Positions 24,752-37,336 of a stretch of DNA of 64,000 bases are shown here, piece by piece. A program made the position numbers and the translations under genes. Position 1 is the stretch's first letter. Each line of letters begins with the position of its first letter. The DNA is from Nocardioides ganghwensis (GTDB lineage Bacteria; Actinomycetota; Actinomycetes; Propionibacteriales; Nocardioidaceae), in assembly GCF_014779655.1 (NCBI RefSeq), contig NZ_JACXYX010000016.1:62001-126000 (forward strand), in the 5' to 3' direction. The notes under the pieces are model-generated. The model was not told the DNA's origin and made no database searches. It saw nothing but the letters and a program-made list of their open reading frames with translations.

Positions 24752-24825
24752 TGGGCCTAACAGGACTTGAACCTGTGACCTCTTCCTTATCAGGGAAGCG
24801 CTCTAACCGTCTGAGCTATAGGCCC
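24752..24825 (-). tRNA. tRNA-Ile (anticodon GAT)
   Basis: The acceptor GGGCCTA pairs with TAGGCCC, followed by discriminator A; CCA is not encoded. The anticodon stem-loop TTCC-CTGATAA-GGAA carries GAT. The T arm is GGTTCAAGTCC. It reads AUC/AUU codons. Confidence 0.95.
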
Positions 24826-24894
24826 GCACTCGCCGCAAGCGGCGACGCCGAAGATTACCTGACCGCGGTCAGGCGGTGCCAATCGGGGATCGAC

Positions 24895-25440
24895 TCACTT
24901 CTCGTCCTCGGCGAGGGTCACCTCGATGCCGCCGAGCAGGGCGGCCGCGAGGTTGTAGAGGAACGCCGTCAGCGTGGCGATCGCCGTGATCAGGATGACG
25001 TCGAGCACGGAGACCAGGAGCGTGAAGCCGAGCACCCGGGACATCCCGACGTAGTCGGTGACGTCGAAGGTCGAGTTGCCGCTGTCACCCTCGACGATGC
25101 TCGCAACCGCGGAGTTGATCGAGTCCCACACACCGGCGGCACCGAGGACCGACCAGACCATGAAGATCGCGACGAAGGTGACGACACCGAAGGCGACCGA
25201 GAGCAGGAACGACGTCTTCATCACCGACCACGGGTCGATGCGGGTCAGCCGCAGGCGGGCCCGGCGCGGCTGCCGGCCCGGCACTCGGCGGGCGCGGCTG
25301 CCCCTCGCCTCGCGGGGTCCGGCGTTCGCCCGGTGCTCCTCGGCGGCGCTGGAGAAGGTGTCCTGCAGCCGGTCGGTCAGGGACCGCTTGGCGGGCTCGT
25401 CCCCGGACGTACGTCGGGGAGTCGCGGTGCGTTCCGACAT
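24895..25440 (-). CDS. DUF3566 membrane protein
   Basis: A 181-residue protein. The first 65 residues are disordered and basic. Two transmembrane segments follow (about 75-100 and 135-165), with RLTRIDPWSVMK before the first and the DUF3566 C-terminal ALLGGIEVTL. In actinobacteria this gene follows gyrA, as here (7 bp gap), and its function is not established. The family resembles small accessory membrane proteins of the division and wall region. Confidence 0.9.
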   Translation of the reverse strand: MSERTATPRRTSGDEPAKRSLTDRLQDTFSSAAEEHRANAGPREARGSRARRVPGRQPRRARLRLTRIDPWSVMKTSFLLSVAFGVVTFVAIFMVWSVLGAAGVWDSINSAVASIVEGDSGNSTFDVTDYVGMSRVLGFTLLVSVLDVILITAIATLTAFLYNLAAALLGGIEVTLAEDEK

Positions 25441-25447
25441 GGATCAC

Positions 25448-28120
25448 TCACTCCTCGGTGGTGTCGGCAGGGGCGTCCTGACCGTCGATTGTTGCACCGT
25501 CGGCCACAACGGGCGATTCCTCGTCCTCCTCGGTCGCCTCCACCGAGCGAGCCACGACGGCGACGGTGTCGCCCTTCTTGGGCGTCACGAACTTCACGCC
25601 CTGGCTGTCGCGACCGGTGGCCCGGAAGTTGGCGTCGATGGGGCTGCGTACGACCTGGCCGCCGCTGGTGATCGACAGGACCGCGTCGCCCTCCTCCACG
25701 ATGAACGCGCCGACCAGGCCGCCGCGGTCCTCGTTGCTGAGCCTGACGGCACGGATGCCGACGCCGCCGCGGTTGGTGATGCGGTAGTCGGTGATCCGCG
25801 TGCGCTTGGCGTAGCCGCCGTCAGTGATCGTGAAGACGTACTGCTCCTTCACGTCCGGCAGGTCGCCGGGCGCGATGTCCGCCGGCGCCTCGCCGTCCTC
25901 GACGAGACGTGCCTCGGCGGCCTCCTCAGCCGCGACCTGCGCGGCCCGGATCACCGAGAGGGAGAGCACGGAGTCCTCGTCGTGCTTGAACTTCATGCCC
26001 CGTACGCCGCCGGTGGCGCGGCCCATCGGGCGCAGCTGGTCGTCGCTGGCCTGGAAGCGGATCGCCTGGCCCTTGCGGGACACCAGCAGGATGTCGTCGT
26101 CGCCGTTGACCAGCTCGGCGCCGATCAGCTCGTCGTCCTCCTCGCGGAAGTTGATCGCGATGACGCCGGCCTGGCGCGGGCTGTTGTAGTCGCCCAGCTT
26201 GGTCTTCTTCACCAGGCCGTTGCGGGTGGCGAGCACCAGGTAGGGGGCCTGCTCGTAGTCGCGGATCGCCAGCACCTGCGCGATGTCCTCGTCGGGCTGG
26301 AAGCTCAGCAGGCCGGCGACGTGGCCGCCCTTCGCGTCGCGCGCCGCCTCGGGCAGGTTGTAGGCCTTGGTGCGGTAGACGCGACCGGCCGTGGTGAAGA
26401 ACAGCAGCCAGTGGTGGTTGGTGGTCGCGATGAAGTGCTGGACGACGTCGTCGCCGCGCAGCGTGGCACCACGTACGCCCTTGCCGCCGCGCTTCTGCAG
26501 GCGGTACTGGTCGGCGCGGGTGCGCTTGGCGTAGCCGCCGCGGGTGATGGAGACGACCAGGTCCTCGTCGGGGATCAGGTCCTCCATCGAGAGGTCGCCG
26601 TCGGCGGCGATGATCTGCGAGCGCCGGTCGTTGCCGTACTTGTCGACGATCTCGGTGAGCTCGTCGGAGACGATCTGCCGCTGGCGGGCCTCGTTGGCGA
26701 GGATGTCCTCGAGGTCGGCGATCACGCGCTCGAGCTCGGCGAGGCGGTCCATGATCTTCTGGCGCTCGAGGGCGGCGAGGCGACGCAGCTGCATCTCGAG
26801 GATCGCGTTGGCCTGGACCTCGTCGATGTCCAGGAGGTCGATGAGGCCGGTGCGGGCCTCCTCGACGTCGGGGCTGCGGCGGATCAGCGCGATGACCTCG
26901 TCCAGGGCGTCGAGCGCCTTGGCGAGCCCGCGGTAGATGTGGGCCTGGCGCTCGGCCTCCGCGAGGCGGAAGCGCGTACGCCGCTGGATGACCTCGATCT
27001 GGTGGGTCACCCAGTGGGAGATGAACTGGTCGATCGGCAGCGTGCGCGGCACGCCGTCGACCAGCGCCAGCATGTTGGCGGAGAAGTTGGTCTGGAGCTC
27101 GGTGTGCTTGAACAGGTTGTTGAGCACGACCCGGGCGACGGCGTCGCGCTTGAGGATGATGACCAGCCGCTGGCCGGTGCGCGAGCTGGTGTCGTCGCGG
27201 ACGTCGGAGATGCCCTGGATCTTGCCGGAGTCGGCGAGCTCGGCGATCTTCAGCGCGAGGTTGTCCGGGTTGACCATGTAGGGGAGCTCGCTGATGACCA
27301 GCATGACGCGGCCCTTGGCGTCCTCGTCGATCTCCACGACCGCGCGCTGGGTGATCGAGCCGCGCCCGGTGCGGTAGGCCTGCTCGATGCCCTGGCGCCC
27401 CACGATGAGCGCGCCGTTGGGGAAGTCGGGGCCCTTGATGCGCTCGACGAGCGCGTCCTGCAGCTCCTCCTTGGTGGCGTCGGGGTGCTCGAGCGCCCAC
27501 ACGGCGCCCTCGGCGACCTCGCGCAGGTTGTGCGGCGGGATGCTGGTCGCCATGCCGACCGCGATGCCGGCCGAGCCGTTGACCAGGAGGTTGGGGAACC
27601 GCGAGGGGAGGATGGTCGGCTCCTGCGAGCGACCGTCGTAGTTGGGGCGGAAGTCGACGGTGTCCTCGTCGATGTCGCGCACCATCTCCATCGCCAGCGG
27701 CGCCATGCGGCACTCGGTGTACCGCATGGCGGCGGCGGAGTCGTTGCCCGGCGAGCCGAAGTTGCCCTGGCCGTTGATCAGCGGTGCGCGCAGCACCCAC
27801 GGCTGCGCGAGGCGGACCATGGTGTCGTAGATCGCGGTGTCGCCGTGGGGGTGGTACTGGCCCATCACGTCGCCGACGACGCGCGAGCACTTCGAGAAGC
27901 CGCGGTCGGGTCGGTAGCCGCCGTCGTACATCGCGTAGAGGATGCGGCGGTGCACCGGCTTGAGCCCGTCGCGTACGTCGGGCAGCGCGCGCCCGACGAT
28001 CACGGTCATCGCGTAGTCGATGTAGGACTGCTGCATCAGCGTCTGGAGCTCGATCGGCTGGATGCGGTCGTCGCCGAACCCGAAGCCGCCTGCTCCGGTG
28101 CCGGTGGGGGTCTCAGTCAT
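25448..28120 (-). CDS. gyrA: DNA gyrase subunit A
   Basis: An 890-residue type IIA topoisomerase subunit that breaks and rejoins DNA. The catalytic Tyr134 lies in AAMRYTECR. The quinolone region reads [11 protein letters not shown], with Thr at the place of E. coli Ser83, so no known resistance change is evident there. The C-terminal DNA-wrapping domain is complete and includes the GyrA box-like QRRGGKG (seen as KRGGKGVRG). The tail is acidic (DAPADTTEE). It lies 60 bp after gyrB in transcription order, and DUF3566 follows. No intein is present. Confidence 0.98.
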   Translation of the reverse strand: MTETPTGTGAGGFGFGDDRIQPIELQTLMQQSYIDYAMTVIVGRALPDVRDGLKPVHRRILYAMYDGGYRPDRGFSKCSRVVGDVMGQYHPHGDTAIYDTMVRLAQPWVLRAPLINGQGNFGSPGNDSAAAMRYTECRMAPLAMEMVRDIDEDTVDFRPNYDGRSQEPTILPSRFPNLLVNGSAGIAVGMATSIPPHNLREVAEGAVWALEHPDATKEELQDALVERIKGPDFPNGALIVGRQGIEQAYRTGRGSITQRAVVEIDEDAKGRVMLVISELPYMVNPDNLALKIAELADSGKIQGISDVRDDTSSRTGQRLVIILKRDAVARVVLNNLFKHTELQTNFSANMLALVDGVPRTLPIDQFISHWVTHQIEVIQRRTRFRLAEAERQAHIYRGLAKALDALDEVIALIRRSPDVEEARTGLIDLLDIDEVQANAILEMQLRRLAALERQKIMDRLAELERVIADLEDILANEARQRQIVSDELTEIVDKYGNDRRSQIIAADGDLSMEDLIPDEDLVVSITRGGYAKRTRADQYRLQKRGGKGVRGATLRGDDVVQHFIATTNHHWLLFFTTAGRVYRTKAYNLPEAARDAKGGHVAGLLSFQPDEDIAQVLAIRDYEQAPYLVLATRNGLVKKTKLGDYNSPRQAGVIAINFREEDDELIGAELVNGDDDILLVSRKGQAIRFQASDDQLRPMGRATGGVRGMKFKHDEDSVLSLSVIRAAQVAAEEAAEARLVEDGEAPADIAPGDLPDVKEQYVFTITDGGYAKRTRITDYRITNRGGVGIRAVRLSNEDRGGLVGAFIVEEGDAVLSITSGGQVVRSPIDANFRATGRDSQGVKFVTPKKGDTVAVVARSVEATEEDEESPVVADGATIDGQDAPADTTEE

Positions 28121-28180
28121 CTCTGTCCTTCTCCTGCGTTCTATCGATGTCTAGGGCTGGTCGTAGATCCGGCTAGCGAC

Positions 28181-30406
<2,226 letters not shown>

Positions 30407-30509
30407 GGCACAGCCTTCTGCTCATCGCCGCGGAACTCGTCCGAGGGCGTTCGACATGAGTCGAGTCGCTGCGGTTGCGCCTGCAACACGACGTGCGACT
30501 CGTACGCTC

Positions 30510-30538
30510 ATATTACCTGTCAGGAGCCCTGAACCGAA
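30510..30538 (-). promoter_or_regulatory. Candidate gyrB promoter
   Basis: On the minus strand TTCGGT (30533-30538) and TAATAT (30510-30515) are 17 bp apart, about 105 bp before the gyrB start. The AT-rich -10 hexamer stands out in a region of very high GC. Seen only as sequence; the start site is unproven. The rest of the 279-bp gyrB to dciA gap shows no gene. Confidence 0.35.
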
Positions 30539-30685
30539 GCGCACACCCCGGACTGGGGATGGATCAGCGCGAAAAAGTGCCCCCAGCGGCCCCGTGGGAG
30601 CCGTTCAGCCGCTCGAACAGGGGGGTCGGTGGGGCCCCATGTGGTCGTACGGCTCCCAGATCGGCAGAACGAGGCTCTCGCGCGA

Positions 30686-31264
30686 TCACCCGTAGGTGTC
30701 GCGCGGGCCGCGCCCGTCACGGCTCGAGAACCGGCCCTTCGTCCAGCTCGGCAGGTGCGGCCCGAGCACCTCGATCACGGTGACGGTGCCGTGGCCGAGC
30801 TCCTCGTTGAGCCGGCGCACGATGCTCGGCGCGAGCAGCTTGAGCTGCGTGGCCCAGGCCGTGGAGTCCGTGCGGACGACGAGCCGTCCCTCGTCGAACG
30901 ACTCCGGCGTGCAGTGGTCCGCCACCTCCGACCCGACGAGCTCGGCCCACCGGCCGAAGACCCCCTGCACCCGGAGGTCGACCTCCCAGCCATGGTTGGC
31001 GATCAGCCGGCCCATCGCCTGCTCGAGCAGCTGGGGGTCGCGGTCGTCGGGTCGCGCCCCGGACGCCTTGGGCATGGTCCGTCGTCGGAAGGAGGACGTA
31101 CGCCGCCGCGCGGGTGCCGCGCCCGGGTTGGCCGCCGCGGCGCGCGCGGCCGCCCGCGCGAGGTCGAGGCCGTCGGGCCGGTGCGCCTCGACGACAGGCT
31201 TCTCCGGGGCGGGCTCGGCGCCCGAGGCCTCGGCCGCGTCGTTTCCCGGCGCCTCACCCGTCAC
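30686..31264 (-). CDS. DciA-like DUF721 protein
   Basis: A 192-residue protein. A disordered basic N-terminus (about 1-75) precedes the DUF721 domain (about 76-180), with [21 protein letters not shown] residues and LRNELGHGTV-like end motifs. DciA proteins of this family load the replicative helicase in bacteria that lack DnaC or DnaI. The position right after recF in the dnaA region supports this. It overlaps the end of recF by 11 bp. It is followed by the gyrB gap. A looser actinobacterial DUF721 protein is the alternative. Confidence 0.85.
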   Translation of the reverse strand: MTGEAPGNDAAEASGAEPAPEKPVVEAHRPDGLDLARAAARAAAANPGAAPARRRTSSFRRRTMPKASGARPDDRDPQLLEQAMGRLIANHGWEVDLRVQGVFGRWAELVGSEVADHCTPESFDEGRLVVRTDSTAWATQLKLLAPSIVRRLNEELGHGTVTVIEVLGPHLPSWTKGRFSSRDGRGPRDTYG

Positions 31265-32480
31265 GGGTCACCGTCCCGTCCGCGACGAGGAAGCGCACGC
31301 CCTGGAGCGAGGCGGGCACGTCCGCGGCCACGGCGGCCGTGACGAGGACCTGCTCGGCGCCCGCCACGAGCTGGGCGAGCTGGTTGCGGCGCTCGGAGTC
31401 GAGCTCGGCGAAGACGTCGTCGAGCACGAGGATCGGGTCGTCGCCGTCGGCTCGCAACAGGTCGTACGACGCCAGGCGCAGCGCCAGCGCGAACGACCAC
31501 GACTCGCCGTGGGAGGCGTACCCCTTGACCGGCAGCCGCAGCTGCGGGTCGCCAAGGGTGAGCAGCAGCTCGTCGCGGTGCGGGCCGACGAGGGAGATCC
31601 CGCGGTCGAGCTCCTCCTTGCGACGCGAGGCGATCGCGTCGAGGAGCGCTGTCTGGAGGGGGGCCTTGGTTTCGACACGGGCTCGTTCCTCGCCCTGCTC
31701 AACCAGCGGCGTGTCAGTCGCTGGTTGAGCAGGTTGCGCAGCAACCGTGTCGAAACCGAGACCAGACAGGTCGATGCTGGCCTTGTACTCGAGGTCGGCG
31801 TCGTCACGGCTCGCGCCGCGGGCCACCGCCTCGTAGGCCTTGCCCAGGTAGGGCCGCAGGTCCTCGACGAGCTGCAGCCGCGCACCCAGGATCTCCGCGC
31901 CGACCCTGGCGAGGTTGTCGTCCCAGATCTCCAGCGTCGCCATCGCCGCGTCCCGGGAGGAGCCGCGTGCGAGTCCGGCCGTCTTGAGCAGGCTGTTGCG
32001 CTGCTTGAGGATCCGGTCGTAGTCCGACCGCACGCCCGCGAGGCGCGGCGTACGGAGCATGAGCAGGTCGTCGAGGAACTTCCTGCGGTCGGACGGGTCG
32101 CCCTTGACCAGGGTGAGGTCGTCGGGCGCGAAGACCACCGTCCGCACCAGGCCGATGATCTCGCGCGGCCGGGGGAGGGGGGAGCGGTTGATCCGGGCCC
32201 GGTTGGCGCGTCCGGGGTTGAGCTCGACCTCCAGGAGCGCCGTACGTCCCTCCTTGACCACCGACGCGCGCACGATCGCCTGGTCGGCGCCCGCGCGCAC
32301 CAGCGGCGCATCGGTCGCGACCCGGTGCGAGGACAGTCGGGAGAGGTAGTCGATCGCCTCGACGAGGTTGGTCTTGCCCTGCCCGTTGCGGCCGATGAAG
32401 GCCGTCGCCCCCGGCTCCAGGGCGACGTCGATGTCGCCGTAGGAACGGAAGTCGTGGAGGCTCAGGTGGGCGACGTGCAA
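31254..32480 (-). CDS. recF: DNA replication and repair protein RecF with a 30-residue repeat-encoded insert
   Basis: A 408-residue SMC-like ATPase that loads RecA at gaps. The Walker A motif is GRNGQGKTN, the central motif is RRKFLDDL and Walker B is [16 protein letters not shown] at 32480 gives the usual start [11 protein letters not shown]; other starts overlap gnd or add a Pro/Arg-rich stretch. Residues about 242-271 (DNA 31668-31757) are encoded by a palindromic repeat and are rich in Gln, Pro, Ala, Glu and Arg, unlike the family. They account for the excess length over typical actinobacterial RecF (about 375). The frame is kept, so the protein may work. It is 10 bp after gnd. Confidence 0.93.
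   Translation of the reverse strand: MHVAHLSLHDFRSYGDIDVALEPGATAFIGRNGQGKTNLVEAIDYLSRLSSHRVATDAPLVRAGADQAIVRASVVKEGRTALLEVELNPGRANRARINRSPLPRPREIIGLVRTVVFAPDDLTLVKGDPSDRRKFLDDLLMLRTPRLAGVRSDYDRILKQRNSLLKTAGLARGSSRDAAMATLEIWDDNLARVGAEILGARLQLVEDLRPYLGKAYEAVARGASRDDADLEYKASIDLSGLGFDTVAAQPAQPATDTPLVEQGEERARVETKAPLQTALLDAIASRRKEELDRGISLVGPHRDELLLTLGDPQLRLPVKGYASHGESWSFALALRLASYDLLRADGDDPILVLDDVFAELDSERRNQLAQLVAGAEQVLVTAAVAADVPASLQGVRFLVADGTVTRDG
31668..31757. repeat. 90-bp nested palindromic repeat inside recF
   Basis: Outer arms GGTTTCGACACGG (31668-31680) and its exact complement (31745-31757) enclose perfect inner arms CTGCTCAACCAGC (31695-31707) and complement (31720-31732) with a 12-base loop. 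A TCGTTCCTCG segment lies between the arms. Ninety bases equal 30 codons, so the frame of recF is kept. The sequence type resembles dispersed REP-like elements found in many Nocardioides-type genomes. Confidence 0.85.
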
Positions 32481-32490
32481 CGGGTCAGGC

Positions 32491-33465
32491 CTAGCTCTCC
32501 CCGGTCTCCCGGTCGCTGCCGGCGCCGGCCTTCTGCGCGGACTCGGACTGCTCGGCACCGGTGGCGCCCTCGGCGTCGCCGCCCTTGGGCGCGGAGGAGC
32601 GCACGGCGTGGCCGCCGAACTGGTTGCGCATCGCGGCGATCGCCTTCATCGTCGGGGCGTCGTCCTGGCGGGACACGAAGCGGGCGTAGAGCGCGGCGGT
32701 GATCGCAGGGGTGGCCACAGCGTTCTCGATGCCGGCCTCGACGGTCCAGCGACCCTCGCCGGAGTCCTCGGCGTAGCCGGCGACCTGGCTGAGCCCGGGG
32801 TCCTCGTCGAGGGCGTTGACCATCAGGTCGAGCAGCCACGAGCGGATGACGGTGCCCTCGCGCCACGAACGGAAGACCTCGGTCACGTTGTCGGTGAGCT
32901 CGGCCTTCTCCAGCAGCTCCCAGCCCTCGGCGTACGCCTGCATGATCGCGTACTCGATGCCGTTGTGGACCATCTTGGAGAAGTGCCCGGCGCCGACCTT
33001 GCCGGCGTGCACGGACCCGAACTCGCCCTCGGGCTTGAGGGCGTCGAAGGCCGGCTGCACCTTGGCGATGTCGTCGGCGTCGCCGCCGTACATCAGGGCG
33101 TAGCCGTTCTCGAGGCCCCACACGCCTCCGGAGACGCCGCAGTCGACGTAGCCGATGCCCTTGCCGGCGAGCAGCTCGGCGTTGGCGAGGTCGTCGGTCC
33201 AGCGCGAGTTGCCACCGTCGACCACCACGTCGCCCTCGCCCAGGAGGTCGGCGAGCTCGGCGACGGTGGCCCGTGTCGGGTCGCCGGCAGGCACCATGAC
33301 CCAGACGACCTTGGGGCTGGGCAGTGCCTCGACGAGTGCGGCGAGCGAGTCGACGTCGCTGACGTCGGGGTTGCGGTCGTAGCCCACGACCGTGAGTCCC
33401 GCGCGACGCATGCGCTCGCGCATGTTGCCGCCCATCTTGCCGAGCCCGATGAGTCCGATGTCCAT
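32491..33465 (-). CDS. gnd: 6-phosphogluconate dehydrogenase, decarboxylating (GntZ/Gnd type)
   Basis: A 324-residue Rossmann dehydrogenase. The N-terminal [12 protein letters not shown] loop (residues 4-15), the catalytic HNGIEYA region and the C-terminal GGHAVR match the short (about 300-residue) class. Asp in YDRNPD after beta-2 favours NAD+ over NADP+ (inference). It oxidises 6-phosphogluconate to ribulose 5-phosphate. The ATG at 33465 is preferred. A disordered acidic tail of about 30 residues follows the fold. Location between dnaN and recF is conserved in actinobacteria. Confidence 0.92.
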   Translation of the reverse strand: MDIGLIGLGKMGGNMRERMRRAGLTVVGYDRNPDVSDVDSLAALVEALPSPKVVWVMVPAGDPTRATVAELADLLGEGDVVVDGGNSRWTDDLANAELLAGKGIGYVDCGVSGGVWGLENGYALMYGGDADDIAKVQPAFDALKPEGEFGSVHAGKVGAGHFSKMVHNGIEYAIMQAYAEGWELLEKAELTDNVTEVFRSWREGTVIRSWLLDLMVNALDEDPGLSQVAGYAEDSGEGRWTVEAGIENAVATPAITAALYARFVSRQDDAPTMKAIAAMRNQFGGHAVRSSAPKGGDAEGATGAEQSESAQKAGAGSDRETGES

Positions 33466-33501
33466 GTCGGTGAGCCTAGTCCCCACCCCTCGGAGGTCGA
33501 C

Positions 33502-34641
33502 CTACGAGAGCAGGCGCCGGGGCATCAGCAGGTAGCGGAACGAGCTGGCGTCGTCGTCCGCGGCGTCGGTGCCCGAGATGACCACGGGCTTGGTCGCCTG
33601 GGTGAAGGCGAGGTCGACGAACTCCCCGTCGATGGCCGTGAGGCCGTCGAGGAGGAACTGCGGGTTGAAGCCGGTCGTCAGGTCGTCGCCGTCGATCTCG
33701 GCGTCCACGGCCTCGGTCGCCATCGCCTCGTCGCCGGACCCGGCGTCGAGCACGATCTGGTTGTCGCCGAACTTCATCTGCACGGCCGTGTTGCGCTCGG
33801 CGACGAGCGCGACGCGCTTGACGGTCTCGATGAGCTCGGCCTTGTTGACCTTCGCCACCGTGAGGTGCTCGGCCGGGAAGAGCGAGCGGACCTTCGGGAA
33901 CTCGCCGTCGAGCAGGCGGGTCGTCGTGCGGCGTACGCCGCCGAGGCCGGTGCCCTCGAACCCGATGAGGCCCTCGCCGGTGCCGCTGGTGCTCAGCGCG
34001 ATGGTGATCTCGGCCCCGGACGTGAGCGACTTGGCGGTGTCGCCGAGCACCTTGGCGGGCACCAGGGCGGCCACGGACACGTCGGGGGACTGCGGGTTCC
34101 AGGTCAGCTCGCGGTGCGAGAGCCGGAAGCGGTCGGTGGCGAGCAGCGCCATCGTGGACCCGTCGATCTCGATCCGTACGCCCGTGAGGACCGGCAGCAT
34201 GTCGTCGCGGCCCGCGGCGGTGACCGCCTGGGCGACGGCGTGCGCGAAGTCGGCGCTGGAGACCGTCCCGGTGGCGGACGGCATCTCGGGCAGCGTCGGA
34301 TAGTCCGAGACAGGCATGGTCTGGAGGCTGAAGCGCGCGGACCCGCAGGTGAGCGAGACGCGCGGGCCCTCGAGGGTGAGCTCCACCGGCTTGGCCGGCA
34401 GGCTGCGGCAGATGTCGGCGAGCAGGCGGCCACTGACCAGGGCCCGGCCCTCGTCGTTGACCTCGGCGGAGAGGGTGGCGCGCGCCGAGGTCTCGTAGTC
34501 GAAGGTGGAGAGCACCAGACCGGCGTCGCTCGCCTCGATCAGCAGGCCGGCCAGGACCGGGGAGCTGGGACGGACGGGCAGGCTGCGGGCAGCCCAGGCA
34601 ACGGCATCGGCGAAGACGTCGCGTTCGACGCGGAACTTCAC
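33502..34641 (-). CDS. dnaN: DNA polymerase III beta subunit (sliding clamp)
   Basis: A 379-residue clamp of three repeated domains. The N-terminus KFRVERDVFADAVAW and the C-terminal LLMPRRL are family landmarks. It forms a ring that tethers polymerase III and binds clamp-interacting peptides. The GTG at 34641 fits the family start. It lies 508 bp from the end of dnaA, the oriC gap, and precedes gnd and recF. Confidence 0.97.
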   Translation of the reverse strand: MKFRVERDVFADAVAWAARSLPVRPSSPVLAGLLIEASDAGLVLSTFDYETSARATLSAEVNDEGRALVSGRLLADICRSLPAKPVELTLEGPRVSLTCGSARFSLQTMPVSDYPTLPEMPSATGTVSSADFAHAVAQAVTAAGRDDMLPVLTGVRIEIDGSTMALLATDRFRLSHRELTWNPQSPDVSVAALVPAKVLGDTAKSLTSGAEITIALSTSGTGEGLIGFEGTGLGGVRRTTTRLLDGEFPKVRSLFPAEHLTVAKVNKAELIETVKRVALVAERNTAVQMKFGDNQIVLDAGSGDEAMATEAVDAEIDGDDLTTGFNPQFLLDGLTAIDGEFVDLAFTQATKPVVISGTDAADDDASSFRYLLMPRRLLS

Positions 34642-35149
34642 AAGGGTCTCCTCGAGGAGAGGTGGGGCGAGCAACGGGCAGGCAGACGGGAACCACACAC
34701 GTGCGCGTGGGAAGTGCATCCTGCCACGCGCCGGCGAGGCTTCGGCAGGGTTCTCCCCAGAGGGAGGTCGGTCAGGCGTTGGTGGGTTGTCGGACCAGTC
34801 TTGAGGTTCACAGTCGTCGTAGGGTCCGTGGAAACTGTGGATGACGGGCGTTCGTGCATGTCAGGGCCCGAAATGGTTGTGGATGAGGGTTGTGGAGGCA
34901 GTCGGACGCCCAGGCGTTCGGTGTGGACGCAGCGCGAGCACGTGTGGTTCGTCCCGAGGTGTCCACAGGGGCTGGGGACGAAGCGCCGGACGGAACCACA
35001 TGTTCTCCACACCCGGCGGCGGCCCCGGTCGGCGAGCGGTAACGGGTCGGTGGAGACGGTCCCGCCCGCACCGGTGGGGGCGGGAGTGCACGTACGGGGC
35101 AGTTACCGGAGGTGCAGGCGCGGGCGAGGCGGACGGCGCGCGAGGCGCG
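34642..35149. other. Chromosomal replication origin oriC between dnaA and dnaN
   Basis: This non-coding 508-bp gap has DnaA-box-like 9-mers at 34836-34844 (TGTGGATGA), 34878-34886 (TGTGGATGA), 34891-34899 (TGTGGAGGC), 34922-34930 (TGTGGACGC), 34959-34967 (GTGTCCACA) and 35003-35011 (TTCTCCACA). Both strands are used, and the spacing and the dnaA-dnaN context match actinobacterial origins. No clear AT-rich unwinding element or long ORF is present; the right part (35012-35149) is very GC-rich. Confidence 0.85.
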
Positions 35150-36589
35150 TCAGGCCTGGCGGGCCTGCATCTTGACGCGGTTGGTGAGCTCGCTGACCTG
35201 GTTGAAGACCGCGCGGCGCTCGGCGAGGAGCTGGCGGATCTTGCGGTCGGCGTACATCACGGTGGTGTGGTCGCGGCCGCCGAACTCGCGACCGATCTGC
35301 GGCAGTGACATCGAGGTCAGCTCGCGGCAGAGGTACATGCCGATCTGGCGAGCCATCACCAGGTGCCGTCCCCGTGAGGGGCCGGTGAGGTCCTCGAGCG
35401 AGACGCCGAAGTAGGCGGCGGTCTGGGCGATGATCAGCGCGTGGGTGATCTCGGGCTCGCCGCCCTCGGGGATCAGGTCCTTGAGGACGATCTCGGCCAG
35501 GGTCATGTCGACCTCCTGGCGGTTGAGGTTGGCGAAGGCCGTGACCCGGATCAGCGCGCCCTCGAGCTCGCGGATGTTGGTCTGGATCTTGGAGGCGATG
35601 AACTCCAGCACGTCCGGCGGCGCCGTGAGCCGGTCCATCGCGGCCTTCTTGCGGAGGATGGCGATGCGGGTCTCGAGGTCCGGCGGCTGGACGTCGGTGA
35701 TCAGGCCCCACTCGAACCGGTTGCGCAGGCGGTCCTCGAGCGCCTCGAGGCGCTTGGGCGCGCGGTCGGAGGTGAGGACGATCTGCTTGTTGGCGTTGTG
35801 GAGGGTGTTGAACGTGTGGAAGAACTCCTCCTGCGTCTGGGTCTTGCCCTCGAGGAACTGGATGTCGTCGATGAGCAGGACGTCGACGTCGCGGTAGCGC
35901 CGCTTGAACCGGTCCTGGCGGTCGTCGCGGATCGCGTTGATGAACTCGTTGGTGAACTCCTCGCTGGAGACGTAGCGCACCTTGGCGTTGCTGTAGAGGC
36001 TGCGCACGTAGTGGCCGATCGCGTGGAGCAGGTGCGTCTTGCCCAGGCCGGACTCGCCGTAGACGAGGAGCGGGTTGTACGCCTTGCCGGGCGCCTCGGC
36101 CACGGCCACGGCCGCCGCGTGCGGGAACCGGTTGGACGAGCCGATGACGAAGGTCTCGAAGGTGTACTTGGGGTTGAGCCGGGTCTCCAGCGCGGAGGGG
36201 CGACGCTCGCCGGTGGTCGGCGTGGGGTCGAGGTGGTCCATCTGCTCCGGGACCGACGCCTCGTAGGGCTGGTGGTCATTTGTCGACATGGAGACAGATC
36301 GATCTGTCGATTCGTCGACCGGGATGGGCTCGGCGTCCTCCAGGGCGGGGTTGACCGTGACGAGCATGCGGATCTCGCGGCCGAACCCCTCGCTGAGCGC
36401 GTCCTCGATGTGGTTGCGCAGCCGGCCCTCGAGCTGGTTGCGGGTGAAGTCGTTGGGGACGGCGATGATCGCGGTGTTCTCGTGGAGCGTCATCGGGACG
36501 CTGGGCCGCAGCCACGCCCGCTGGTTGGGCTGGAGGTCCGCGACGATCTGCTGCCACGCCGTTCCGAGATCTACCTGCTGGTCGTCCAC
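35150..36589 (-). CDS. dnaA: Chromosomal replication initiator DnaA
   Basis: A 479-residue initiator. Domain I (about 1-90) begins [16 protein letters not shown] disordered domain II follows. The AAA+ domain III has Walker [10 protein letters not shown] and Walker B LLIDDIQ. The helix-turn-helix domain IV has the DnaA-box signature [15 protein letters not shown]. The GTG at 36589 is chosen because the in-frame region upstream is Arg/Gly-rich and includes DnaA boxes. It is transcribed away from rpmH and is autoregulated by the boxes upstream (36725, 36941) by inference. Confidence 0.97.
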   Translation of the reverse strand: MDDQQVDLGTAWQQIVADLQPNQRAWLRPSVPMTLHENTAIIAVPNDFTRNQLEGRLRNHIEDALSEGFGREIRMLVTVNPALEDAEPIPVDESTDRSVSMSTNDHQPYEASVPEQMDHLDPTPTTGERRPSALETRLNPKYTFETFVIGSSNRFPHAAAVAVAEAPGKAYNPLLVYGESGLGKTHLLHAIGHYVRSLYSNAKVRYVSSEEFTNEFINAIRDDRQDRFKRRYRDVDVLLIDDIQFLEGKTQTQEEFFHTFNTLHNANKQIVLTSDRAPKRLEALEDRLRNRFEWGLITDVQPPDLETRIAILRKKAAMDRLTAPPDVLEFIASKIQTNIRELEGALIRVTAFANLNRQEVDMTLAEIVLKDLIPEGGEPEITHALIIAQTAAYFGVSLEDLTGPSRGRHLVMARQIGMYLCRELTSMSLPQIGREFGGRDHTTVMYADRKIRQLLAERRAVFNQVSELTNRVKMQARQA

Positions 36590-37173
36590 CGGACCGCCTT
36601 CGCTTCCACCAATGTCGTCGTGCTCAGCCGTGCCTGTCGCACCTCGCCGGGCACGTCGATCCGTGCCCGTCCCGGTCTGTCGGGTGTGTTCTGCGCGACC
36701 CTGACCGGTTGTGCTTCCACAGAGTTGTCCACAAGCTGTGCACTGTTTGTCCCGACCGGGGTGGCCGAGCTCTCCGCGCTGCGCCGGTAAGCGATCCTTC
36801 CAGCGTTTCCGCAGGTCAGAGGCCTGTTCGGAGGCCGTGTGACCCGGATCACACCGAGTCGTGCACCCCGGGAGGACCGTGGTCCGACGCGACCGCGGAG
36901 AAGTTGAACGTAACAACCGGGCCGCGTACGGAGCAAGACGTCATCCACAGGCTGGCCCCAGGGGTGGGCTCGAGGGTTTGACCCCCACTTTCTCCTCCGC
37001 GTACCGTTGGCCGGTCGCTCCCTGTCGACGGGTGCCGCATGTCCACGATCCGCCACACGGCGGCCGCGTGGGTGGGCGGTGCCGGCCGAAGTTCCTGAGC
37101 TTTGGGCCTGAACCTGGGCCAGCATCGATCCTCGCTCGGAGTGGACATCCCTCGAAACCTTCGGAGAAATGCC
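36590..37173. promoter_or_regulatory. Divergent dnaA-rpmH control region with DnaA boxes
   Basis: The 584-bp gap has a perfect TTGTCCACA (36725-36733), a near-consensus GCTTCCACA (36713-36721) and TCATCCACA (36941-36949). These give DnaA direct access to the dnaA promoter region. A -35/-10 pair pointing to rpmH lies at 36978-37007. No ORF with coding character is seen. Confidence 0.6.
36978..37007 (+). promoter_or_regulatory. Candidate rpmH promoter
   Basis: TTGACC (36978-36983) and TACCGT (37002-37007) are separated by 18 bp and point toward rpmH, about 165 bp downstream. Both fit a housekeeping actinobacterial promoter. Unproven. Confidence 0.4.
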
Positions 37174-37311
37174 GTGAGCAAGCGTACGTACCAGCCGAAC
37201 AACCGTCGCCGTCACAAGGTGCACGGCTTCCGCCTCCGCATGCGGACCCGTGCCGGGCGCGCGATCCTGTCGAGCCGTCGCCGCAAGGGCCGCAAGAGCC
37301 TGGCCGTCTGA
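37174..37311 (+). CDS. rpmH: 50S ribosomal protein L34
   Basis: A 45-residue, strongly basic ribosomal protein. [18 protein letters not shown] and the C-terminal [11 protein letters not shown] are invariant L34 landmarks. A GTG start at 37174 follows TCGGAGAAA. It is the first gene of the rightward origin operon and is followed by rnpA, as in most bacteria. Confidence 0.98.
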   Translation: MSKRTYQPNNRRRHKVHGFRLRMRTRAGRAILSSRRRKGRKSLAV

Positions 37312-37336
37312 GGCCCAGGGCTCACGGCAACCCGCC

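Noticed and set aside
36590..36916. Longer DnaA beginning at 36916
   Set aside because: The extra 109 residues are Arg/Gly/Thr-rich, lack similarity to DnaA domain I and include DnaA boxes, so they are better read as upstream control DNA.
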